A DNA stretch of 64,000 nt from Drosophila persimilis (Eukaryota > Arthropoda > Insecta > Diptera > Drosophilidae): assembly GCF_003286085.1 (NCBI RefSeq), contig NW_020825288.1, forward strand, positions 21,948,001 through 22,012,000. Reading direction: 5' to 3'. Shown in pieces: positions 50,514-61,800 of the stretch (positions are counted from its first letter, which is position 1; each line of letters starts with the position of its first letter). Below the pieces are notes generated by a model. It did not search any database. It saw nothing but the letters and a program-made list of their open reading frames with translations, and was not told the DNA's origin. The position numbers and the translations under genes were made by a program.

Positions 50514-53500
50514 CCAATCAGAGTGCACCCAGCAAACATATGCGTCGCACAAGAGAAGCGGAAAGGGGAGAGGTGGAGTACGACTGGGATATGTACTCGA
50601 GAGGAGTCTACAGGACTCCAGGCTCCAGGCTCCTGGCAAAGGTTATGCCATTAAATTGCAATTCCTTTCGATTTGTGCTGCGTTGCCTGGCCATTTATCT
50701 CGTCCTTCCCATTTCAGAGCCATCCCCATTTTATCCTCTGGACTATGGATCCCATCCGCCTCCCTTCTGGGTGTCTGTGTGCCTGTGCCAGTGCCTTATG
50801 CAATCTTCCAGCGTTGTACCCTTTAATCTGCGTCGTGTACTTGACACAAATGCCGCACAAAAAACAACAAAAAAACAGAAGCAGAAGGAGCAGCAGCTAA
50901 AGTTTTATGCAGAAACTGAGGCATACATAGAAAGAGATGCAGAGATATCTAGAGATGGGGCAAGGCGCTGCACTTTGCATAAAGGTAAAAAGGCAAAAGC
51001 ATGAACCCATATGCAGCAGGCACCGGAGTTGGTTGTGCATAAATCTTGGCGCTGAAATGTATGCAACACACTTATATGTATATCTACCTTTATTTTTGGA
51101 TGTGTGTGTGCGCCAAGACAATGGCAGGTGAAATCAACTGCTGCTGGCGACAGGATAAAAATGCACTGCCTTTATTAATTCTAAATCAGTGGCAACGAAC
51201 GGAGGGCGACCGACCTCCTCGAACAGATTGAATGCAGCAAAAAGCAGCGCCCCTGGGATGCCTATAAATCGAAACAATGCGGGCGGAAAGAAACGGAAAC
51301 AGTTGAGAATGCACTTAGGCGGCGGCTTCTCTGCTCCCCACACACTGCTCTCAGCCGTGATGGAGAGCACTTAGAGGTGTTGCCAGGTGCCATTTGTTGC
51401 TATTAGCGCTGTGTTGGGTGATTGGCACCTGATTCACTTGGCACACAGTTCAACGAGTTCACTAAGCAGCGTTCACTGTGGCAGCACAGTAAAGCGGAAA
51501 CGTTGAGAGACCACGCCTAATTCTTGCCTCAAATATGCACCATGACACCTCGCATGCCGCATCACGTACGCAGCCACTGTGGAAAAACTTGGGGAAAACA
51601 AAATGTATTCATGCACACACACTCGCACACAGACAACGACACCAAGAAGCCATGCAATGGCATTAATGGACAAAGACAAAACAAAAAATACAAAATGCTT
51701 AGACGTGCCCGGGCCTAGTTGGCCTATTCGGCCTAGTCTGGCCAACTTCCAGAGGAAGCAGCAGCCACAATGCCTTTGTATGCCATGACCAACGTTGCGT
51801 ATGAGTAATGTGCGTCTTTCTTTTGGCCGCTCCCTCTATCTACTATTGTTGTATGAGTGTCTAAGTGTTTGTCTGGGTGTGTGTCTGTGTGTTAAAGTGT
51901 GGGTTTGGGTGGACGAGCACTCGAAAGTAGTTTTCAATTAGCTCAGCCCCAGCCCCCGATAGCAAACGCCATTGAGGCAGCTCTGAGTGGTTTGTTTTTC
52001 GAGTTACTTCCGAAGAGGTCTTCCTGCTTTGGGAACTGATTTGATGGAGTGAATTTGAATGGATGGAGCTGCTTCAGATATGCAAACGATTTCAGATTTG
52101 TGGAGAGTTAGTGCACATTTGAATCACTAATTGCAGATACAGCTAGCTTCCTATAGGAGTCATACTTGAGGGAATGTGATTTTTTAAATACTTTGGAATG
52201 AGTTCCATTAGGTAAAAGATTCCAACGAATGGTTGTAGGATGAGAAAGATTCATCTTTGTCATCACAGTTTGATAATAATCCTACATATCTGTTTCCCTT
52301 TTTTCCTGGCAAATATCCTAACTACCACTAGTAGTTAGTCCAAAGAGCTTTTCCTAAACTTATCTTTTTTTAACCTATCCTTTTAGAACAGAACTGAAAA
52401 AGGAGAGGATATTTAAAGGGATTGCCATCCAAGCATCTCTTTTTCGATTTACCTTAGTTTTGACATCGCCGCACCAATATATCCTCAGGGTATTTATCCT
52501 TCGCTCTCTCTCTGCCATTCCTATTCCTACATCTTGATGCGGACCCTAATAGGAATGGGTTTCTGGCCAAGTTGAGCTTCTGTGTTGCTCGAAAAACAAC
52601 TGCGAAAACAGAATCATCTGCAGTGGACCAGGCCAACTGGTTGGATGAACAGTAGGCGGAGGTGGAGATGGAGATGATGGCAAGGCGGAGACGGGTGGGG
52701 TGAACGCATGGGCGAAGGACTGCGGCACATTTGTTTTCATCGGCAATTGGCAAGTGAAAGCTTTTAGCGCGAATCGTGCACGGCAATCACTTCAAATGGA
52801 GAAGAAGCAAGCACCAAGAGCATCCTTTTCCGTCCCATGGTCTCTGCCCTGCCATGCCTCTATTTTTTCTTCGCTCTCTTTCAGTATCTCTTTTTTGGGT
52901 TGCTGCTAAATTTTTGTGCAATTCAGACAGGTTTTAGTAAGGGTATTTTAGCTTTTAGGGAAAGTTTGATAAATTCAAAGCGTCAAGGAAGATATCGGAA
53001 GATAATAGCATTTGGGATTATTAGGGATATCAAATGATGTTTTCTATTTTTTATTATAAGTAAATTGCACTACTCGTTCGATATATATTTAATCGATTTT
53101 CAAGCTTTCAGATTTCTTCGATAGGAAGTAAAAATCCATACAATTATTATAATATTTTTTTTTACACTTTCCACATAAACATTTTCATATTATTATTAAT
53201 TGACGAAGGGCATCCGGGCATCACCATCGGCATTCATCTCCTTTTTCCATCCTTTAGCCACCTGTTTCCACTGGTCGAATAATTTCCCGCAAAATGCTAA
53301 GCAGATTACTTTTAATACCTCGAGCGTAACGACTGCGGCAGTTAAATTTTGTGTTCGCCGCTGGATCTTTATGTAATGCAGTAGTAAATTTTTTAATGGT
53401 CTTGCAGTGCTGATTCTGATTCTGCTTCGAAATCAAATTCCAGCTTAGCCAATCACGACATCAACTTCTTCGCCCCTTTCTGAGCCACTTTTCGGGGACT

Positions 53501-55514
53501 GTGATTATTTGAGCATTGACTTCAATTGACTCGGATCACCGGGAGGTGGATTGCTGTGCTGTTGACTCGACTGTGACCGTGGTGGCTTGATTAATAAAGC
53601 CACAGGCCATCGCCAGCGCCGAATTGGCTTTATTCATAAATTTATAACCGGAGAAGCCATAACGTAACGAATGGCAGTGTCGACCAGCAGTTTGGCAAAT
53701 GTTTTATTGCGTACATAAATTGCAATTAGTCCCGGCTCCCGTCGGGATAAATGCGAGCACACGCATGTCGATGGCCGCCAGGGAGCTGCTGCCACTCGAA
53801 TGACGAACTGCCTCCATCTCGGCCTTCATCTCTGGCCTCCTCTCGGTGGGTTAACAAAACATCAATTGACTTATTAATGTTTGGGTTGCGATGGCAAGCA
53901 AACCGAAGACCGAGTCCAGAGCATGAGAAAAACTGCTGGGAGGACATGGGCATGGGCCCTATCACAATTGTGTTCATGTGGCGCCCGTTGGGATATTTCG
54001 GTGGTTCGGGCACAGTCACGTCTGCACTTAATGTGAAATTATGACTTTAATGGCTACTGAAATATATAAAAAATAGAATACAAATATTCTGGTAGATGTC
54101 TAATTTTTTTCTCAATTTTTCGAGGTCACTTTAATTGCCAAACGCGAAGAACGGAAAAAGGAAAAGATTGGGACCTTTCCAATGAAAAGTATATAAAAAT
54201 ATAATAATATCTCAGTCATTAGCCATTTTGTTTTCCTAATTAGCTCGCAGCTAATGAAGCTACCAAATGTACATTTTATTACACTTCATTTTAAGAGTCA
54301 GAACTCTGCCAACTCTCAAATAACTTATTTGCACTCCAATGTTTAAGATAAAAATATCAAAAATAAAGTCCAGCAAACACAAGTTGATTGATTGACTTTC
54401 GCGTTGTGTGAATGTGTCCCTACTGCTTCATGTGTGTGTGTGTGAGAGCTTTTTCTGCGGAATCGCAAAAAGTATGCTACACTTTTTGTAAACTTCATTT
54501 TACACTGCCTTGGATGTATGTATGTGTGCTCTTGTGTTTGCTGTGGCTTTCATTCTTGCTGTAGGCAAACGCAATGTAAAAACATTTAAGGTTTCAATTA
54601 AGTGAAATCCCAAACGACCAAAAAAATAATTGGGGGAAAAAAAGGCAAAGCAAAGGCCAGCACCCGCCTCAGCTCCAGTCCCAGTCCCAGCCAAGAGGAT
54701 GACCGAAGATGCCCGAGAATGAGGCTGAAATTTTTCAAGCAATCAATTTGGGCTTTCACGAAAAAAAAGAAGGACAGGGAAAAACAAATATATATATGTA
54801 TTTAAGTAAAGGCTGGTCTGCTCCCTGCCCGGTCAAGTATTTGGACTTTAAGCTGGACCCTTATTGGACTTACGTGCAGCATGACAAACGATGGCTGCAG
54901 GAGCAGGTCCGGTCATGGAAATGGTGAAAAGGCGAGTGTGGAATGCCCAACCCTTCCATCAAATGTCAAAGTTTAGACTGTAACAGTCACTTGAGTTATA
55001 TTGAGATTTATTATGCCCCTCGAAAAGGAAAAGGCAGGGTCTGCCTGTACCCATCATTAATTATGATCGGCAGACTCTTCGAACGGTTTTATTTGTTTTT
55101 CCCCCATGATGCAAGGTTGCAATTTATGCAGCAAGTTGGGCGGACGTCAGCCTGCATTTCAATTTCACTTGCTTGCAGTTTTTCATGAACTTCTCTGAGC
55201 CCAACGGAAAATAGTGAACCAAAAAATAGTACGTATTGGCCATTGGCCAACTCCCTTTTGGTGGGCGTGCCGCACCTCCTTTGTTCGCACTGGCTTACGA
55301 AATCAACAACTTACACTTTCTTTGGCCGTAGGAGCGCCAGCCTCCGCCTCCAAGCCAGTTGTTTTGACACTTTTGGGCCAAGCGAAAGTTTTCCTGGCTC
55401 AAAAGTAGGCACACTCAGCAGGGGATGTTCAAATTGTTCAAATTGTATTTGACCTCTCCTCGATTTAAAATTAAAGTGTAATCTGTTTCATGGTTTGCAT
55501 TACAATTATTACAT

Positions 55515-55520
55515 TTTATT
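55515..55520 (-). terminator. AATAAA overlapping the stop codon of the ACP copy
   Basis: The last codon GAA, the stop TAA and the next A together make AATAAA on the minus strand. If used, the 3' UTR would be very short. Confidence 0.45.
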
Positions 55521-55947
55521 CATACACATCCTCCTTGTCGGCGACGTACTGAATAATGTCGGCAGGTTTAAGCAGTTTCTCGGCATCGGAATCTGGGATC
55601 TCGAATCCAAACTCATCCTCCATGGCCATAATGACCTCCACATGGTCCAAAGAGTCCAGGCCCAGGTCATTGATGAAATGGGAGTCGACCTTCAACTTAT
55701 CGGCCGTCACTTTGTCGTAGGCGGACACGACTTTCAACACGCGAAACTTGATGTCCTCAATGGTGCGTTTGGCGGAATAGCTACGCAATGCGAATTTTTG
55801 GCTCACTTGATTGGCCACGGCCGGGACGGCAATCCTGTGCATCATCCTGGCCGCCTGGGACTGAACCACGGCGCTGCTGGCCATCCGTTTGGTGCCCAGT
55901 GCCGCTGCCAGTCGGCCGCAGTTACGCGCGATTTGTGTGAACGACAT
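55516..55947 (-). CDS. Mitochondrial acyl carrier protein, single-exon copy
   Basis: The 143-residue product is a mitochondrial acyl carrier protein. It carries acyl chains on 4'-phosphopantetheine for mitochondrial fatty-acid and lipoate synthesis and is also a subunit of respiratory complex I. Residues 1-58 form a basic, Ser/Ala/Arg-rich presequence ending near RSYSAK. The ACP fold follows, with the attachment motif [11 protein letters not shown] (Ser99) and the conserved helix [16 protein letters not shown]. The ATG at 55947 is chosen over the upstream GTG at 55959 because of its CACAATG context and presequence start MSFTQIA. From my knowledge of the family, the fly gene mtacp1 (ND-ACP) has introns and makes two products from alternative exons. 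This copy has no intron and carries only one version ([20 protein letters not shown]), so I infer a processed retrogene. The frame is intact, with no poly(A) remnant and a DRE 63 bp upstream. Confidence 0.9.
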   Translation of the reverse strand: MSFTQIARNCGRLAAALGTKRMASSAVVQSQAARMMHRIAVPAVANQVSQKFALRSYSAKRTIEDIKFRVLKVVSAYDKVTADKLKVDSHFINDLGLDSLDHVEVIMAMEDEFGFEIPDSDAEKLLKPADIIQYVADKEDVYE

Positions 55948-56009
55948 TGTGATTCTCACGGATTTTCAAGATTATGTAAAAGTTCTGGAGCAAATGTGAG
56001 TGTCTCGTA

Positions 56010-56017
56010 TATCGATA
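56010..56017. promoter_or_regulatory. DRE motif (TATCGATA) upstream of the ACP copy
   Basis: An exact 8-bp DNA-replication-related element, the DREF binding site typical of fly housekeeping promoters, lies 63 bp 5' of the ACP start codon. Its position suggests the copy has a working promoter. Confidence 0.6.
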
Positions 56018-56019
56018 AG

Positions 56020-57740
56020 AAAAGGATGTTCCCGAAAAGAGATTCGAAAATTGTACCTTTGCATAGGAATATCATTTGTTGATTTATTGAACACAGCACG
56101 ATTTTTTTATTTGACAATTCATTCTAATTTACTCTGAGCTCATAAGAAATATTGGCCTCGTTCCAAACTTCAAACAAATTATTAGCTACAAAATTACACA
56201 TAGAAATATTTTGAAAAAGTTTTTAAATTACCAGTAAAGATTTCTCTTGATATTACTTTTTGGTGGTGTAAAATTTTCGGCTCATTAATCTGCTCATTCT
56301 TCAGACACTATCTCAAGTGAGTATTTTCTTATATTACAAAAAATATTTCAATGGGTCTCGTTTACCTTAAGTAGGGACAGTAGTTTCTTGCTTATTTGAT
56401 TTCTCGTCTGAAAGGTACATTGTTCAATATTATTGTCTTCCGTTGTTGTCGTTTGTTTTCTCTCTATAGTTAAGGAATCGTGCAATAGTGTAAGGAATTT
56501 TATATTTGTAGGTCGTGTTTCCTAGCCTGAATGGGCAGTTTGGAAGCGAAACCCATTCACAGAACCCACAATTGCTTATGATTTGCCTATATCTGAGTTT
56601 ATTTGTGTTGGTGCCTGATTAAAGAGCTGCAGAACTTTCTGCACTCAGCTTACCTTGCACCCTCTCTTCACCTATAAAGCCCTGTTTTTGGGGACAAATT
56701 CGTTGGTTTTTTTGGCGCTTTTTATCTGGTTGTCGATGTTTTTGCGAGCCTCCCGCCATCCGTACATCCACCAGAGCTACTCCGGGGTTAACCCAGTTCC
56801 CAACTCGCAGTTCAGTTCCCCATTTCCTTGGCCATTTTATAATCAGAATTCTCGAAATAAGGAAAAACTTTGCTATGTAAATTAAATGCCGAAGCCGGCA
56901 ACTTTTTGCTGACATTTCTTGTTCCTTTCCCGTCCGTCCCCGTTGTTCGTATTTCTTGTATGGCTAACGTACAAAAAAAAAATATACATATATACGGAAA
57001 AATTACTTTTATATATGTAGGTATATGTATGTGTATATATAAATTTTTTTATTGTCGACGCTGTGGAGAAAGCACAGCAGCAAATAAATGTGGTTTAAAC
57101 ATGACAAGTCGCCGTGGGCTGCCAGCTCGTTATCACCAAATATTTTTGCACACGAAATGAGTGAATAAATAAGCCGTAGACCGGTACCGCAGCGGTGACG
57201 CCGGAGTCAGAGTCAGAGTTGGATTCCCGGACTGTAGCCGCAACCAAGGCGGTGCGTGGTGACGGTCTCCTTCGGCTTTGGGACTGCGTTGGACGTTTAT
57301 GGTCGTCACTTTTTGGCCGCTTGTTTGACAAATAAAACGTGAAATGTCCGTCGGTTCGAAAGCCAAACGAGAAAAAAGAGTAACCAATAAAAGCTTAATT
57401 AACTGTTTATGGCCATGGCATGTTAACGTGCCGAAATTCGACTTCAGTCGTTAATCTCAAGTGGACAGCGGACCAACCTCTCTCCCCTCTCCCCAAAAAG
57501 TTGTGCAAATGGGGGCTCATTCAAGAAGCCCAAACCATTATGAAGAGTGATAATATTTGGGAGTTCTTTGTTTTCCATGACAATTTTATTCGATTCCTGA
57601 GACACTCAAAGTAAATTCCATCATCATATCACAGACATTTTTGGAAAAGATCTGGAAAAGACACATTTTATTAAACAAATTTATAGTTTTTTTTTATACT
57701 AATAGCTTTAATTTTTAGAACATCGGTTAAATCCTGCGAT
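56020..57740. other. Spacer between the divergent ACP copy and Swip-1-like gene
   Basis: The two genes are transcribed away from each other, so this 1.7 kb should contain both promoters. No conserved exon is seen. A run of T followed by TTTTTAG at 57714-57720 could be a splice acceptor of a 5'-UTR intron for the Swip-1-like gene. Confidence 0.5.
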
Positions 57741-57748
57741 TGTGCACA

Positions 57749-58852
57749 ATGTCGTCGGACGCAGATATGATTGACGGTGATTATGTCTTGTCGATGAGTG
57801 TGAGTGTGAGCCAGACGACGCTCAAAAATGGGCCCAATGATTCAGGAGAGCAGGCCGTTGTCCCACCCGAGTCCAATCTATCATCCAAGGCATCAACGGT
57901 GCTGCCACAGGATTCTGCGCAGCCAGGCGAACAATCGGACGAGCCAGAGGAGTCGACAGAGGAGTCTTTCGGTGATATAGAGCGAGAAGCATCAGGGATA
58001 TCGCTCAACGAGTGGGGCAAAGAGTCGGAGGAGAATATGACCACTGCGAGCATGTCATGCTCATCCTTTTCCTCTTGCGAGTCGTACCATACCATTCGAA
58101 AGATGATCCTTCGGCGCGATCCTCATACTTCCAACATGAGCTTGGACAGTGGTAGCAGTCTGCCGCAGATCAACTCCTGCGACCAGTTGATGCATCAAAG
58201 AGAATGTAGGGTAGTGGGTGGCAAGGACTCGTCTCACGACTCAATGCTCGTGGTTATGGAACCAAAACCAAACTTCACGCATCACAGCTGCATGGACATC
58301 AGCGTCAAGGAGGGGGACATAGGCATGGAAGAGGTATACCACAAGTTTGTTGCCTGGTTCAAGCGCCCCGAGATCGATGTGGCTTTCAAGGTATTCAACG
58401 AAGTCGACCAGGATGCCGACGGCTACATTGCCCTCGCCGACCTGAAACGGGGTCTAGAAAAGCTCTCAGTGCCGCAGACACACCGGGAGGCCAAGAGCAT
58501 CATGGCCCAAGTAGCTGGGCCACGCTGCAGTGCCGTGCACTTTAGCCATTTCCTACTAATATACGCCTCACTCCTCAACCGCCTGCAGCTGGACAAGTGG
58601 CCCACCAGAGATGCCGAAACCGATCGCTTCAGCCGCGTGGACGAAGTGGATGTCTCGCAGGTGGGCGTTCATGGGGCCAGACGTTACTTCGAGGCCAAAA
58701 TATCCCTCGAGGGGGAGCGCCTCAAGCCGCTCTCCTTGATGTGCACCCAGCCTGTGGCACGACCTTCATCCCTTTCCTCTGTAGCCACGAGTCGTGACAT
58801 GGGCGATGGCACTGCTTCCGGCTTAAAAAAGCTCAATGAAAAGAAGGAATAA
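57749..58852 (+). CDS. Swiprosin-1/EFHD2-like EF-hand protein, diverged, single exon
   Basis: The 367-residue frame starts at an ATG in CACAATG context; an in-frame TTG nine bases upstream is ignored. Residues about 1-195 are acidic and Ser-rich, without a recognised domain (PEESTEESFGDIE, SMSCSSFSSCES). Residues about 198-320 match the Swiprosin-1 (EFHD2) core: FKVFNEVDQDADGYI, LEKLSVPQTH, FSHFLLIYASLL, then VDEVDVSQVGVHGARRYFEAK, the counterpart of the family's EIDVSSEGVKGAKSFFEAKV. Swip-1 proteins bind calcium and cross-link actin. EF-hand 1 (residues 220-231) keeps Asp at positions 1, 3 and 5 and Gly at 6 but has Asp instead of Glu at 12. EF-hand 2 (about 255-267) has lost its acidic ligands. 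The C-terminal coiled coil of the family is replaced by a short unrelated tail. A TTTTTAG at 57714-57720 could be a 5'-UTR splice acceptor. I infer a fast-evolving, possibly retroposed paralog. Confidence 0.85.
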   Translation: MSSDADMIDGDYVLSMSVSVSQTTLKNGPNDSGEQAVVPPESNLSSKASTVLPQDSAQPGEQSDEPEESTEESFGDIEREASGISLNEWGKESEENMTTASMSCSSFSSCESYHTIRKMILRRDPHTSNMSLDSGSSLPQINSCDQLMHQRECRVVGGKDSSHDSMLVVMEPKPNFTHHSCMDISVKEGDIGMEEVYHKFVAWFKRPEIDVAFKVFNEVDQDADGYIALADLKRGLEKLSVPQTHREAKSIMAQVAGPRCSAVHFSHFLLIYASLLNRLQLDKWPTRDAETDRFSRVDEVDVSQVGVHGARRYFEAKISLEGERLKPLSLMCTQPVARPSSLSSVATSRDMGDGTASGLKKLNEKKE

Positions 58853-58853
58853 A
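58848..58853 (+). terminator. AATAAA overlapping the stop codon of the Swip-1-like gene
   Basis: The end of GAA, the stop TAA and the next A form AATAAA. This is the same arrangement as in the ACP copy 3.3 kb away. It is the nearest polyadenylation signal seen. Confidence 0.45.
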
Positions 58854-58869
58854 AATACTTTTTTTGTGA

Positions 58870-61800
58870 CCTATCAAAATTACAAATGTTGAAAAATGTA
58901 TAGTGACCTTGTGTCTACCAACAACCTACCATATAAATCGTCGAACAAAAAAAACCAGCAACAGAATGAGAACATTGCTTAAGTGACCAATCAAAAGGTA
59001 ATTGCCAGGTTGCCAGAGGCGAAGAAGGAACTTCAGCTTCAGCGAGACTTTCGGGAAAGGGCGGGTTACCTTTCAATGTTTTGCCATTTGGGGGGCAACG
59101 ACTCCCCGAAGAGCGAAATGTGCGCCACACACGCCAACTGCCTGGCAGGTTGTAGGTCTCGACCGGAAGTGGCTCTGCCCCAACCTCATCCCGTTTAACC
59201 TTAGAGGGAATAAAAATAGTTTCGTGCAAATAATTTGCGCGCTTAACTACGCTAAGTATTTTGATATGTGCCGCGACATACTCGTATGCCACGAAGCGAG
59301 AGCGTTCCTCCTTTGATCATTTGCACAGGATATCCAAAAGTTGGCCCAGTCCCTCGATTGGCCAGAAACCGAGCACGCCATATAATTATGTTACCATTAG
59401 CCCCAGCGGCAGCGGCCTCTACTAATATTTATAGCAGATTTTGTGCCTTATTCCCCATCCCATTCTCCTCACTAAAATCGGGTGCACGCCATATACAAAT
59501 TATAATGAAAACGGCGGACAGCGCTGCGTATACGCAATATCCAGCGACTTGTGTAATAAAAATCCAACGAAAGTCATGCGAAAATAATGAGCATAAGCGT
59601 GATCGGAAGCGGAAGCAGAGAGGCAGTGGAAGAGGAGGGCAGGGCGGGGTTGGGCAGGGCCTAGGGGTTGCAACCGGTTGGTTAGAAATAAGGAAGGACG
59701 AGGAAGGGAAATAGTTTTCAAATTAAAATAAATGCCGCAGCTGAAACAACTTTTATGTGCCCACAGCAGCAGCAGTAGGAAGAAGGGGGAGGTGGACGAT
59801 GAGGACCACTCTCAGCTAACCAAAATGCCATGAAAGTAAATTCAGTAGAAAATTAATTATGAACGACGACGACGACGACGATGGCGATGGCGATGGCAGC
59901 GATGGTTGGGACGCTGACATCCCAAAGGGAAAACCAATGCAGCGTTTAGTGGGGTGTAAGCAGGGTAAACGCAGCAACAGCGGGGGGTAGTGGAAGCGGA
60001 AGGCATGACCAGCCATACCTTTTAATGGCATTGCCATCAATTTCGCTCAATTGCGCGCACAATCGCATCTAATCACGTTGGAACGACCCCAAAAAAGCTA
60101 ACAACAACAATAAGACAGTGGCATATTTCGGTGTGTCTAGACTATACGATACCCCTTAGGTAAGTTGATCAGATGGAGAACTGTGCTGCAAAAATATGAT
60201 AAAATATTGAAAACACAAATTTATGAAGGGATAGTTAAACGGATTTCTATAGTGGATAGTAAGTTAACTATTGTTGATTGATTGATTAGACTGTGACTCA
60301 GGAATACACAAATGTTTGTATGTTTTCCTGGTCTGGTATACCCTCCGTCACTTGAGCTGTACAACTGTACAACTTTTGGATGCCCCTGACTAAATGTTTA
60401 CGGTTATTGCTTTATGGCAGCCTGCCCCACGGTACATGTGTACGGCAGAGTCTCTTCCTGCATCTGTGTGCGTGTGTGTGTGAGAGGATGTGTGGCGAAG
60501 TGGGGTAAAGGGTCACGTGTCAGATGTCATTGACATGGTTTGCCTCGCCTTTAAGCGCTTGCAAACAAACCAAGACAAGCACGGCACGCACGCTCACACA
60601 CACACACACACGTAGATGAGAGCGCACCCAAGAGCAGCTTTGAACGAATGTGCGCCGAAAAGTATGCCACGGTTTTTGCCTCATTTGCGCTGAACTTTTT
60701 CAGAGCTCAAGAACCAACCTCTCTTGGTGCCTCCAGCACAACCCTCGCAGGGCTCCCCCTGGCCGCCGCCTTCCACTTGCAATTAGTGGAGGTAATAATT
60801 TTCGGCAGATACGTAGAATCTAGGATACAGGACCAACCTCCTCCACTTATAATTGACAACAGCCGAGATACACATCTCATTTCTCTGGAGAGCGTAGGCA
60901 GCGTTCTTCGAGAGAGAGAAAATGAATAAATAGACACATGTCAGAGCTGTCGGTAGGCCTTAAATTCAATGTCACTTGGGGCTGGATGCCAGTGTCTTGT
61001 GTCCTGTGCCTTGCAACCCAAGTCACTACTCCTGTTTGCTTTGCATAGAAAATGTCGAAATGGCCTTCATAGACCTGCTGGCTGCTGGCTGCTGGCCAAT
61101 ACTAAATTTAAAATTCGAGTCGGCCGTTGCCACATCCCGGCCCTCCTCGATACATATGTACCTATTTCTTTTACTTGTCTGCTCGCTCTCCCTCTGGTCC
61201 CTTCTGGGCGAAGACAAACCGTCTTTTTCCCATCGTATTCCCCCATGTGCGTGAGTTATGAAACAAAAACTACTTAACAATTTCCATTCCGTTTACAGGC
61301 CTCAGAGCAGGTCAACTTCCAGCCGAAAATCCAAATGGAATTCGGCTTTCAGGCACGTGGACAGCTAATTACAAACTGATCAATTTTTGAGTGGGAAATC
61401 AGGCATTTGTTCGCAATTATAATCGACTTTCAAATGAACTTATGCCTTTCGAAAGACAAAGGCAAAGCTTTCTTGGGCTTAAGGAAAAATATATTACATA
61501 TTATACTAGAGAATAAGCACTAATTCTGTGCTCCGCCGTCTTTAGCCAAAATAAATTAGCTCTATGATTTTTATGTACCGACGCTTGTCGTTATTGGTAA
61601 TCTTACCCTGCCGCTTTCGGGGTCGGGAGGCGCTACTAGAATCGGCGGGGCAGGCAGTGCAATGGCCCTCTTCCCTGCCCCAGACCAAGTCTCTCGCAGG
61701 TCCCTTCTCTCACTGTGCAAATGTCTCGCACCACGAATTTTATTCTTCCTATGGAATCGAAAATCAGTATATGGTATCGGAATAAGAACAATTGTTTAAT

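Larger units (their letters stand above)
44700..55480. other. Long non-coding stretch
   Basis: No supported exon. It contains (GA)n 45617-45635, a GCAAAA-type hexamer array at 47016-47054, (CA)n 48836-48854 followed by a 60-bp purine-only-like GAGA tract (48861-48922), the bZIP site cluster at 50325-50513, and TG-rich DNA at 54431-54443. A minus-strand frame without an initial ATG is open at 53432-53196. Confidence 0.6.

Noticed and set aside
53196..53432. 78-codon minus-strand frame ending KKEMNADGDARMPFVN
   Set aside because: It looks mildly coding near the end, but there is no ATG at its start, no convincing splice acceptor with a pyrimidine tract and no recognised family.
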